In this document: positions 1 to 6,018 of the stretch, piece after piece
Numbering within the stretch: the stretch's first letter is position 1
Layout of the letters: each line of letters starts with the position of its first letter
Assembly (NCBI GenBank): GCA_938024025.1
Contig: CALJBY010000083.1
Location: 1 to 6,068 of the forward strand
Source of the DNA: an uncultured bacterium
GTDB lineage: Bacteria > Desulfobacterota > WTBG01
Direction of reading: 5' to 3'
Length of the DNA stretch: 6,068 nucleotides
The notes under the pieces: model-generated
What the model saw: the letters and a program-made list of their open reading frames with translations, nothing else
The model's database searches: none
What the model was told of the DNA's origin: nothing
Made by a program: the position numbers and the translations under genes

Positions 1-1
1 A

Positions 2-97
2 ACACCCGCCTGGGCAGGGCAGGAACACAGCGTAACCGCAGTATGCCCTGACACCTACGATCAACTATCCTTTCGTTTGACCCTTGAAGAGCGTTAG
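2..97 (+). CDS. C-terminal end of an unidentified gene (partial, runs off the left edge)
   Basis: The second forward frame is open from the window edge to a TAG at 95-97. It gives 31 residues beginning TPAWAGQEHS and ending SFRLTLEER. The composition looks like ordinary protein, with mixed hydrophobic and charged residues, and the codons (ACC, GCA, GTA, GAT, CTA) resemble those of the genes downstream. The other two forward frames close earlier, at 33-35 and 49-51. A candidate terminator hairpin overlaps the stop codon and is followed by a T-rich run, as expected at the end of a transcription unit. I do not recognise a family from so short a tail, so no function is offered. A chance open frame of 31 codons is quite possible. 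Confidence 0.4.
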   Translation, partial: TPAWAGQEHSVTAVCPDTYDQLSFRLTLEER

Positions 98-114
98 GGA
101 GTCAAGTTTATTTT
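77..114 (+). terminator. Candidate intrinsic terminator of the left-edge gene
   Basis: TTGACCCTT (77-85) can pair with AGGG-A-GTCAA (96-105). The stem has about nine pairs, including one G-U and one bulged A at position 100, and a 10-base loop. The T-rich run GTTTATTTT follows at 106-114. It overlaps the stop codon of the putative left-edge gene. The stem is only moderately GC-rich and the T-run is interrupted, so termination strength is uncertain. Confidence 0.35.
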
Positions 115-142
115 GGATTTGGGATTGGGGAATGCGGATTAC
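115..142 (+). repeat. Degenerate heptad tandem repeat (GGATTNN x4)
   Basis: Four consecutive 7-base units are readable: GGATTTG, GGATTGG, GGAATGC and GGATTAC. The spacing is exact and the first five bases are nearly invariant. The patch lies in non-coding DNA between the left-edge gene tail and the AAA+ gene, and its function is unknown. It shares its 7-base period, but not its sequence, with the arrays at 3118-3213. Confidence 0.6.
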
Positions 143-148
143 AAAAAC

Positions 149-172
149 TGGAGAAATGGAGTACTGGAGTAA
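149..172 (+). repeat. Octad tandem repeat (TGGAGNAN x3)
   Basis: Three consecutive 8-base units are present: TGGAGAAA, TGGAGTAC and TGGAGTAA. They sit a few bases after the GGATT heptads, in the same non-coding spacer. No promoter or protein-binding function can be assigned from the sequence. Confidence 0.5.
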
Positions 173-190
173 TGTGGGCATAGCGCATGG

Positions 191-204
191 AGCAGAGAGC
201 AGAG
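191..204 (+). repeat. Two tandem AGCAGAG heptads
   Basis: AGCAGAG occurs twice, back to back and exactly, and is followed by a purine-rich GGGAG tail. Two copies alone are weak evidence. The patch is listed because it again has a 7-base period and lies in the spacer that holds the other short repeats. Confidence 0.35.
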
Positions 205-254
205 GGAGAAAATTCTGATTCCTGTCTTATGACGCCAAAAAAAGCTTGCACATT

Positions 255-259
255 AAGGA
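255..259 (+). promoter_or_regulatory. Ribosome binding site of the AAA+ gene
   Basis: AAGGA lies nine bases before the ATG at 269. This supports that codon as the start of the AAA+ protein. No convincing -35/-10 pair was found in the spacer upstream. Confidence 0.55.
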
Positions 260-268
260 CTACCCCCT

Positions 269-1669
269 ATGACGCTTCCCAAGACCATTGGTGAACTTAA
301 AGAGTCCGGTTACCAACCTAAAACAGTTAAGGGTGAACTGCGGGCCAATTTAATCAACAGGATGAAAAAAGGAGACCAGCTCTTTTCCGGTATTATTGGA
401 TATGATGAAACGGTTATACCGGAAATTGAAAATGCTATCCTCTCCTGCCATGATATTATTCTTCTCGGAGAACGGGGACAGGCAAAAACACGGATAATGC
501 GTTCTCTCACCACGCTGCTTGATGAATCACTACCCGTTATTGCAGGATGTGAAATAAACGATAACCCTTATTATCCCCTCTGTAAACACTGTCACGAAAA
601 GATCACCGGGGACAAAGAGAAAACCACGCTAGCATGGCTTCCCCCTGAAATGCGTTTTTCGGAAAAACTGGCCACTCCGGACGTAACCATCGCTGATCTC
701 ATAGGTGATATTGATCCTGTTAAAATTGCAGAAGGCCGCTACCTCTCTGATGAACGTGCCATCCACTATGGGCTCATTCCCAGAACCAATCGGGGGGTCT
801 TTGCCATTAACGAACTCCCCGACCTCCATGAAAAGATTCAGGTAGGGCTCTTTAACCTTTTAGAGGAACGTGATGTGCAAATTAGGGGGTTCAAAATCGC
901 CCTTCCTCTGGATATCGTCATCATAGCAACGGCTAATCCGGAAGATTATACCAGCAGGGGGCGTATCATAACACCGCTGAAGGACCGCTTTGGTGCACAA
1001 ATCCGCACTCACTACCCCAAAACACGTGAGGATGAAATTTCCATTGTACGGCAAGAGATCGCACCGTTTACCACTGATGGATTTACCCTCACGATTCCTC
1101 CCTTTATGGAGGAAATTATCGCTGAGATTTCCCAGACGGCTCGATTACAATCAGAGATTAATCACTCTTCCGGTATTAGCGTCCGCATGAGCATTCACAA
1201 CATGGAAAACCTCATAAGCAATGCCTTCCGCAGGTCAATCCGCCTGCATGAACACGAAGTAGTACCACGAACCATTGATCTCACCCATCTATCCTCCTCC
1301 ATGAAAGGGAAAATAGAGTGGAATTTTATAGAAGATACCATTGAAGAAGAAAAGTGCAGTCTGCTCATAAGAGATGCCGTCTCAAAAATCTTTAAAAAAT
1401 ATTTCTCCCACCATTCGTTCACGCCGTTTCTGAAGCAATTCTCTACGGGTGACGGCTTTGAACTATCCGAAATGACACCCTCGCCCTCGTACCTCCACAA
1501 CGGTGAACCCTATCCTGCTCTTATGGAAAGGGTATCACAACTGGTAGACAACACTTCTCCGGCACAGCAAGCCTCAGCGGTAGAGTTCATCCTTGAAGGT
1601 CTTGCCATCACAGGAAGGATTAAAAAGGAGATACGAGAAACTGCTCTCATCTATCGTGCCAACACATGA
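269..1669 (+). CDS. BchI/MoxR-like AAA+ ATPase (magnesium-chelatase subunit I type), partner of a VWA protein
   Basis: This 466-residue soluble ATPase belongs to the helix-2-insert (chelatase/MoxR) AAA+ group. Walker A is GERGQAKT (67-74). The Walker B position reads GVFAINEL (176-183), so Asn181-Glu182 replaces the usual Asp-Glu. Sensor 1 is in ATANPEDY (220-227), a probable arginine-finger region is TPLKDRFG (235-242), and a likely sensor 2 Arg is R306 in SGISVRMS. A segment between Walker A and B carries C94, C105 and C108 with H107 and H109, a possible metal-binding knuckle. The C-terminal part, from about 350, is helical and unassigned. The start is set by the ATG with AAGGA upstream. 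The stop overlaps the next gene's ATG, so the two are translationally coupled. ATPases of this kind act with VWA partners to insert metals or remodel enzymes (BchI/BchD, NorQ/NorD, RavA/ViaA). From memory, the IN-E variant recurs in a bacterial subfamily with no known client; this one's client cannot be read from the sequence. Confidence 0.9.
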   Translation: MTLPKTIGELKESGYQPKTVKGELRANLINRMKKGDQLFSGIIGYDETVIPEIENAILSCHDIILLGERGQAKTRIMRSLTTLLDESLPVIAGCEINDNPYYPLCKHCHEKITGDKEKTTLAWLPPEMRFSEKLATPDVTIADLIGDIDPVKIAEGRYLSDERAIHYGLIPRTNRGVFAINELPDLHEKIQVGLFNLLEERDVQIRGFKIALPLDIVIIATANPEDYTSRGRIITPLKDRFGAQIRTHYPKTREDEISIVRQEIAPFTTDGFTLTIPPFMEEIIAEISQTARLQSEINHSSGISVRMSIHNMENLISNAFRRSIRLHEHEVVPRTIDLTHLSSSMKGKIEWNFIEDTIEEEKCSLLIRDAVSKIFKKYFSHHSFTPFLKQFSTGDGFELSEMTPSPSYLHNGEPYPALMERVSQLVDNTSPAQQASAVEFILEGLAITGRIKKEIRETALIYRANT

Positions 1670-3105
1670 AGATCATCCACTACAAACCCCTGGGGCACTC
1701 ATCGGCGCTCCCAAAGTCACCAGATACACTCCCCGTTGAGATACTATCACAGGTCATCTTTCAAAACACTTCGATGGAAGAAGCCCTTGAAGAACTGAGA
1801 CGGGAAGGATTCCGTGCCCCCAATGGGAAGAAGATTTTCACCGGCATGAGAGATCTGCTCGAAAAAATCAAGGAAATCAGAGAAGAGCTCGGAGCCAAAA
1901 CCTCATTCACTGCCTTCCCGATAGCTTCGGCTTTAAGCGATGGTCCCGTCAAATCAGGGGCATCCATGAACAAAGATGAGCGTGAAGGTTCCCTGCATCT
2001 CTTACCTGAAAAGATGGGTGGTACCCCACCTCTTACCCACCAGGAAGCACTCACCCCCACTGCTGACCGTGTAAACGAACTTGAGAAGCTCGAAAAATCA
2101 TTAAAGCGTGTCTATTGGGGATATGATCCGGAAAGCATAGATGATGCACGTCTGGAAGAGCTTCTGGGAAAGGACTATCTTGAAAAGTGGCAGCTGATTA
2201 AGAACCTCGATGCACTCATCTTCAATCAGGGACTGATGGAACACGGCACCACAGGACTTAAGCTCACCTCCCGTGGACTTCAGAAAATCGCCCGGAACAT
2301 CCTGAAAGAAATTTTTAAGCCGAGAAAGGTAGATCCCCTGTGTCGTCGGTTGAGCGCTCAACATGCCACTGAGCCCTACCTTACGGAAGGAAGCAGGCCA
2401 TACCGTTTTGGAGATCCCCCTCTGATCAATCCTTCACAGTCTCTCTTAAACGCTATCATGCGAACGGGAGCCAAACTGCCGATTAAGCTTCAAGAAAAAG
2501 ATTTCTCAGTGTATCAAAAGGAAGTCATCTCAAGGGCTGCAACGGTTGTTCTCCTGGACCTCAGCAGATCCATGCGATTTGAAAACCGATACATTGCAGC
2601 AAAAAAGGTTACGCTGGCCCTCCACGGTCTCATACAAGAGAGATATCCCCACGATCGTATAGCAGTAGTAGGATTTTCGACCAAAGCTTACACGATAAAG
2701 AACGCGGAGATTCCCTTTCTCACCTGGGACGAAACCAACCCCTACACCAACATGGAAGAGGCCCTTGACCTATCCCAAAAGATGCTTTCCCGTTACAAAG
2801 GATACCGCAGACAGGTATTTCTGATCACCGACGGAGAACCAACCGCTCACCGTGAAAAAGGCTACCTTTTCTTTCAGTTTCCTCCCCATCAAAAAACACT
2901 TGCAAAGACGCTTAAAAGACTCCAGGGTCTTGCACGCCATGGTATTGCTACCAGTATTTTCCTCTTATCCCAGGAAAAAGAGCGGGTTACATTCGTACAC
3001 CAGATGGCACAGCGGTGCGGAGGAAGACTCTTTCACATTCAGTCGGGGGAATTGGGCTGGTGTCTGCTGATGGATTTTCTCGAGAAGAAAAGCAGGTGGC
3101 TATGA
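1666..3105 (+). CDS. VWA-domain protein with intact MIDAS, partner of the AAA+ ATPase
   Basis: This 479-residue protein has no visible signal peptide or membrane segment and is probably cytoplasmic. The C-terminal von Willebrand A domain (about 290-465) has a complete metal-ion-dependent adhesion site: D298-x-S300-x-S302 in LLDLSRSM, T361 in YTNMEE, and D389 in LITDGEPTAH. The conserved-looking block PYRFGDP (245-251) precedes it. The N-terminal third has a short helical module (about 22-75) and a Pro/Ser/Gly-rich, probably disordered linker (about 79-133), then a helical region (about 134-218). The ATG overlaps the upstream stop (ATGA) and no Shine-Dalgarno lies at the right distance, so translation probably depends on reinitiation after the ATPase gene. 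In related systems the VWA subunit binds Mg2+ and docks the ATPase onto a client protein, as BchD, NorD, CoxE and ViaA do. The pairing and MIDAS are seen directly. The docking role is inferred from those families, and no client is evident. Confidence 0.88.
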   Translation: MKIIHYKPLGHSSALPKSPDTLPVEILSQVIFQNTSMEEALEELRREGFRAPNGKKIFTGMRDLLEKIKEIREELGAKTSFTAFPIASALSDGPVKSGASMNKDEREGSLHLLPEKMGGTPPLTHQEALTPTADRVNELEKLEKSLKRVYWGYDPESIDDARLEELLGKDYLEKWQLIKNLDALIFNQGLMEHGTTGLKLTSRGLQKIARNILKEIFKPRKVDPLCRRLSAQHATEPYLTEGSRPYRFGDPPLINPSQSLLNAIMRTGAKLPIKLQEKDFSVYQKEVISRAATVVLLDLSRSMRFENRYIAAKKVTLALHGLIQERYPHDRIAVVGFSTKAYTIKNAEIPFLTWDETNPYTNMEEALDLSQKMLSRYKGYRRQVFLITDGEPTAHREKGYLFFQFPPHQKTLAKTLKRLQGLARHGIATSIFLLSQEKERVTFVHQMAQRCGGRLFHIQSGELGWCLLMDFLEKKSRWL

Positions 3106-3117
3106 AAAGAGGGGAAG

Positions 3118-3138
3118 CAGGAGACAGAAGTCAGGAGT
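3118..3138 (+). repeat. Heptad tandem repeat (CAGRAGW x3)
   Basis: Three units in exact 7-base register, CAGGAGA, CAGAAGT and CAGGAGT, begin 12 bases after the VWA stop codon. They run almost directly into the GTCATTA heptads, with four bases between. They are non-coding, and only a 20-codon frame made of the repeats themselves crosses them. Confidence 0.55.
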
Positions 3139-3139
3139 T

Positions 3140-3209
3140 GTTGTCATTAGTCAATTGTCATTAGCCATTGGCTTAAAGGAACAACAAATGACCATTGACT
3201 AGTGACAAA
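3140..3209. other. Long imperfect hairpin between convergent genes (possible bidirectional transcription barrier)
   Basis: Bases 3140-3164 are complementary to 3185-3209 at 21 of 25 positions, plus one possible G-U pair, leaving a 20-base loop. Within the loop and arm edge, GCCATTGGC (3164-3172) is itself nearly palindromic. The structure lies between the convergent ends of the VWA gene and thi4, where a two-way terminator would be expected. However, neither arm is followed by a T-run on its outgoing strand, so it is not a canonical intrinsic terminator. It might stall polymerase, protect 3' ends, or simply be a mobile or repetitive sequence. Confidence 0.5.
3143..3170 (+). repeat. Forward arm of inverted heptad array (GTCATTA type, 4 units)
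   Basis: Four contiguous 7-base units are present: GTCATTA, GTCAATT, GTCATTA and GCCATTG. The same repeat family appears in reverse orientation at 3186-3213. Similar short heptanucleotide tandem arrays are known from cyanobacterial intergenic DNA (STRR sequences). The kinship here is by appearance only. Confidence 0.7.
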
Positions 3210-3213
3210 TGAC
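3186..3213 (-). repeat. Reverse arm of inverted heptad array (GTCATTT type, 4 units)
   Basis: Read on the minus strand, these are four contiguous units: GTCATTT, GTCACTA, GTCAATG and GTCATTT. They are the same family as 3143-3170 but inverted. The 15 bases between the arms (3171-3185) mark where the array switches orientation. Confidence 0.7.
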
Positions 3214-3245
3214 GAAAAGATAAGAAACGCGTAACACGCAACCTG

Positions 3246-4019
3246 TTATAACTCTTTTAAAATAAGCTCTGCCACCTTCTCTCCGGAAAGCAGCATCCCA
3301 CCAAAGATGGGACCCATACGATAGTTGCCAAAGGTTGCATTGGCTGACATCCCAGCTACAAAAACTCCAGGATACACCTCCCTGGTATTTTCCAGTGTTG
3401 CTTCTTCCGCCACATCAGCCCATAACGATTTTTCTCCAACTACCCTGCCTGTTTCAGTAAAGAGATGTGCTCCAACCTTTCTTTCAATTACCTTTACCAC
3501 CTCAGTGGCATGGCCCGTCGCATCCACCACACACCGTGCCTGTACGCAGAGCGGATCAACATGTAAGTGTGCCATCTCCACTGCTGTCCAGTTAAGCACC
3601 ACACCGGTTACCCGTTCTTTGCGGACCATCACATCCTCTACACTCATCAGGTTGAATATTTTCGCTCCCGCTCTGCTCGCCTGTGAACAAAGGGTAGAAA
3701 CAGTCTCTACCGAATCAGCCGTGTAGTATCCCTCCTGGTAAGGGGTAAACCCGATACCTAATTGCTCCAAAATGCGCTTTCCTTCTTCCTGCACCACGAT
3801 CTCGTTAAACATCATCCCTCCACCCCACATGCCACCGCCTATACTCAACTTGCGTTCAAACAGCACAACCTTTTTGTTCTGCTTTGCCAGTAGATAAGCA
3901 GCCATGAGGCCAGCAGGTCCTCCCCCTACAATGACAACATCTACGCTGAGAGCATCCTTTAATTTTTCTGTAAAACGATCAATGATCGCCCGTGAAATGG
4001 TGGTCTCGTCCAACTTCAT
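3246..4019 (-). CDS. thi4: Archaeal-type Thi4 thiazole synthase, sulfide-dependent (histidine variant)
   Basis: This 257-residue cytoplasmic enzyme should form the ADP-linked thiazole precursor of thiamine from NAD, glycine and a sulfur source. It has a dinucleotide-binding Rossmann start, [14 protein letters not shown] (28-41), with acidic E55 ending strand 2. Also visible are the Thi4-type segments [16 protein letters not shown] (61-76), [10 protein letters not shown] (166-175) and [16 protein letters not shown] (236-251). In yeast THI4 a cysteine next to an Asp-Pro donates its own sulfur, a suicide reaction. Here the aligned motif is LHVDP (152-156), with His153 in that place. This matches the methanogen-type enzymes, which use free sulfide and Fe(II) and turn over repeatedly. 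The length fits the archaeal/anaerobic form. The ATG follows a strong AGGAGG with a 5-base spacer. It lies downstream of aor on the same strand. Confusion with ribose-1,5-bisphosphate isomerase, an old misannotation of this family, is unlikely. Confidence 0.93.
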   Translation of the reverse strand: MKLDETTISRAIIDRFTEKLKDALSVDVVIVGGGPAGLMAAYLLAKQNKKVVLFERKLSIGGGMWGGGMMFNEIVVQEEGKRILEQLGIGFTPYQEGYYTADSVETVSTLCSQASRAGAKIFNLMSVEDVMVRKERVTGVVLNWTAVEMAHLHVDPLCVQARCVVDATGHATEVVKVIERKVGAHLFTETGRVVGEKSLWADVAEEATLENTREVYPGVFVAGMSANATFGNYRMGPIFGGMLLSGEKVAELILKEL

Positions 4020-4024
4020 CAGTA

Positions 4025-4030
4025 CCTCCT
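4025..4030 (-). promoter_or_regulatory. Ribosome binding site of thi4
   Basis: On the minus strand AGGAGG is followed by TACTG and the ATG ending at 4019. This is a near-ideal Shine-Dalgarno site and it fixes the thi4 start. Confidence 0.8.
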
Positions 4031-4035
4031 CATAT

Positions 4036-4051
4036 AGTTATTATCCTAACT
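4036..4051 (-). promoter_or_regulatory. Small inverted repeat with a -10-like hexamer upstream of thi4
   Basis: On the minus strand AGTTA, GGATAA and TAACT form a 5-base inverted repeat around a 6-base centre. The hexamer GATAAT (4045-4040) is one base from the -10 consensus. No good -35 is found 16-19 bases upstream, so an independent thi4 promoter is weakly supported. The inverted repeat may be an operator or may be chance. The aor-thi4 gap shows nothing like a TPP riboswitch. Confidence 0.2.
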
Positions 4052-4114
4052 GTTTGGGCTGGCATGGGTCACTTCACCAAGGGGGGAAACAGGCAAGGGA
4101 AAGAAGCATAGTGA

Positions 4115-6013
4115 CTATGTTTTTGATTGATCATCAGCTGAAAGATAGGCCTTCATGTCCTGGGCCACATCATCAAGTCCCAAGCTGACTAACCGTTCCG
4201 GAGTAGGAATACCCGTTTTTAAATCCCATCCCCGGAAGCTGTAATACTCATCTAACATCAGGTCAAGATTTTCCCGACTGATGACCATTCCCTGAGAGGG
4301 TCCCGTTGGTATAGGTTCTTCCATAAATCGCTTAGGCAGCTTATCATCTTTCCGTCGAAAACCTTCCCGTACCATGAAGGCACGCATCATATTCCAAATG
4401 CGTTCGGCGGTTTTCTTGGCATCATCGAGAGAGCAATCCATGCCCGTAGCAATATTTACCGACCTAACACACCACTCTGAAATATCGAGTGGACCCCAGA
4501 TAGACTCCGCCAGGTGACACACTATCATCGAATCCGTATAAATAGTCAGATGGTTAACCCGGGCAGTATATTCACCTTTACCTTCAAAGGTTTCACGGGG
4601 AACCAGACCGGTCCTCTCTCCCGTAGGACGTCCGTCATGGTGGCTACCGCCCCGGGGACCGGTGGCATAGCCCAATCCAAATCCGGGCATTCCCCGGGCA
4701 GAATGGCCGGCAAAGGTCATACCCTTGGTATGCATGGCAAAGTCTTCTGATCCCTGTCCAATCTTCTCGGACACCCGCTTAACACCCTCAGCGAGCAGAT
4801 CACCTAACCCCTCCCGCATACCAATCTTATGAATCATGGTAAGCATCACTTCTTCGTTCCCAAAGCTCAGGTCTATACCCTCGGTATCCTCCAACGTCAA
4901 AAGACCTTTCTCAAAACACTCCATGGCAAAGGCCACCGCTACACCTGCTTCAATCGCATCCATCCCGTAATCATCACAGAGACGCTCAGCTATAGCCACT
5001 GCCTTGATAGAATCAACCCCACAACAGGAACCCAGGGAATAGATATTCTCATATTCAGGTCCCTCAACCAGACAGGTACTACCGTCCTTTGATTTTACGA
5101 TACAAAACTTACTGCTGCGAACCGGACAGGCAAAACAGGCCTTGTCCTTCGCCACAATAGTTTCCCTCATGGTTTCACCGCTTAACCCCTGTTCATTTTC
5201 AAAAACCTCTTCCTGCCAATTGTAGCTCCCAAACACACCAAGGGCATTATTAGCATTCACCAGCACCGGTGTACCATAGGTGGGAAGGATTTGAGAGGTT
5301 GCGGGATGGCTTCTAAAGACGGTGAGCAACTCATCGGTGAAGGTTTTAAACCTTGAAAGATCCGGCACATCAACCGATCCTGATCCTCGAACAACGAGTG
5401 CCTTCAGTTTTTTAGATCCCCACACGGCTCCCGTTCCACCACGACCGGTAACACGGCAGCCAAAGGTAATACAGGCAAAGCGATTAAGCAGTTCACCTGC
5501 TGGTCCTATGCTGGCCGCATGAATTTCATCAATACCCAACTCCTCCTTTAACTTTTCCTGCACATCATAGCTCTTCATTCCCCACAGGTGGGAGGCTTCC
5601 CTGATTTCCACCATATCATCATCAATCCATATATAGACAGGCGTCGAAGCTTTACCCTCAATGATTATTCCATCATAGCCGGCATACTTCAACTCAGCGC
5701 CGAAGTGACCTCCTGCCGTTCCATGAAAGAAAGAACCGGTAAGCGGAGACTTGCAGTAGGCACCCACACGGGAAGCTGTTGGAATCAAGGTTCCGTTAAC
5801 CGGACCGGTAAGAATAAGTGTTTTATTTTCTGGGCTTAAAGGATCAATGCCGGGTTTTAGCTCATCATAGAGAATGCGGGCGGCAATCCCAGCACCCCCT
5901 AAATAGTTCTCGGCCCACTCCTCTTTCATGGGTTCCAGCCCTATCTTTCCCCTGGTAAGGTCTATCCTCAACAACTTACCCGTGTATCCCTTAAGTTTAA
6001 AATCAGAAGACAA
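4115..6013 (-). CDS. aor: Tungsten-type aldehyde:ferredoxin oxidoreductase (AOR family)
   Basis: This 632-residue cytoplasmic enzyme should oxidise aldehydes to carboxylic acids and pass electrons to ferredoxin through a tungsten-bispyranopterin and one [4Fe-4S] cluster. The N-terminal AOR domain (about 8-210) is clear: GYTGKLLRIDL (9-19), KSPLTG (88-93), GGHFGAELKYAGYD (101-114) and GRGGTGAVWGSKKLKA (190-205). Active-site equivalents of Pyrococcus AOR Glu313 and His448 appear as E322 in EGPEYE and H458 in GGSHHD. Cluster ligands C293, C296 and C499 are present. Ser300 occupies the expected third Cys position of CxxCxxxC, and a Cys appears at 304. The first pterin-type motif is DDYGMD (347-352) and the second is DSMIVC (494-499). 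Length is near that of the roughly 600-residue archaeal AOR. The start is TTG, since an in-frame TGA lies four codons upstream and GGGAGG precedes it. The physiological aldehyde is not readable, and no ferredoxin gene lies in the window. Confidence 0.93.
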   Translation of the reverse strand: MSSDFKLKGYTGKLLRIDLTRGKIGLEPMKEEWAENYLGGAGIAARILYDELKPGIDPLSPENKTLILTGPVNGTLIPTASRVGAYCKSPLTGSFFHGTAGGHFGAELKYAGYDGIIIEGKASTPVYIWIDDDMVEIREASHLWGMKSYDVQEKLKEELGIDEIHAASIGPAGELLNRFACITFGCRVTGRGGTGAVWGSKKLKALVVRGSGSVDVPDLSRFKTFTDELLTVFRSHPATSQILPTYGTPVLVNANNALGVFGSYNWQEEVFENEQGLSGETMRETIVAKDKACFACPVRSSKFCIVKSKDGSTCLVEGPEYENIYSLGSCCGVDSIKAVAIAERLCDDYGMDAIEAGVAVAFAMECFEKGLLTLEDTEGIDLSFGNEEVMLTMIHKIGMREGLGDLLAEGVKRVSEKIGQGSEDFAMHTKGMTFAGHSARGMPGFGLGYATGPRGGSHHDGRPTGERTGLVPRETFEGKGEYTARVNHLTIYTDSMIVCHLAESIWGPLDISEWCVRSVNIATGMDCSLDDAKKTAERIWNMMRAFMVREGFRRKDDKLPKRFMEEPIPTGPSQGMVISRENLDLMLDEYYSFRGWDLKTGIPTPERLVSLGLDDVAQDMKAYLSADDQSKT

Positions 6014-6018
6014 CGTAA

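Noticed and set aside
15..50. Inverted repeat CAGGGCA/TGCCCTG near the left edge, as a riboswitch or terminator
   Set aside because: It is only seven pairs with a 22-base loop, has no T-run after it, and lies inside a plausible coding tail. No known riboswitch consensus was recognised on either strand.
48..71. CTGACA and TATCCT as a -35/-10 promoter
   Set aside because: The spacer is 12 bases, too short for a sigma-70 promoter, and both elements lie within the putative coding tail.
1195..1500. Minus-strand open frame of 101 codons inside the AAA+ gene
   Set aside because: It lies wholly within a well-supported gene on the other strand. Its product shows no recognisable domain, so it is a shadow frame.
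3102..3164. A small open frame (MKRGEAGDRSQ..., 20 codons) whose ATG overlaps the VWA stop in ATGA fashion
   Set aside because: It consists largely of translated heptad repeats, has no recognisable content and ends within the repeat array. The ATGA overlap is likely chance.
3325..3726. Plus-strand open frame of 133 codons opposite thi4
   Set aside because: The translation is Thr/Ser/Ala-rich without motifs, and the opposite strand encodes a clear Thi4. It is a shadow frame.
4020..4114. TPP riboswitch ahead of thi4
   Set aside because: The gap has neither the conserved CUGAGA nor the ACC-CUU-GAACCUGAU-type THI-box elements, and it is short for the aptamer plus an expression platform.
4080..4114. 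Purine-rich run downstream of aor on the plus strand, as a terminator
   Set aside because: No stem followed by a T-run was found on the minus strand after the aor stop.
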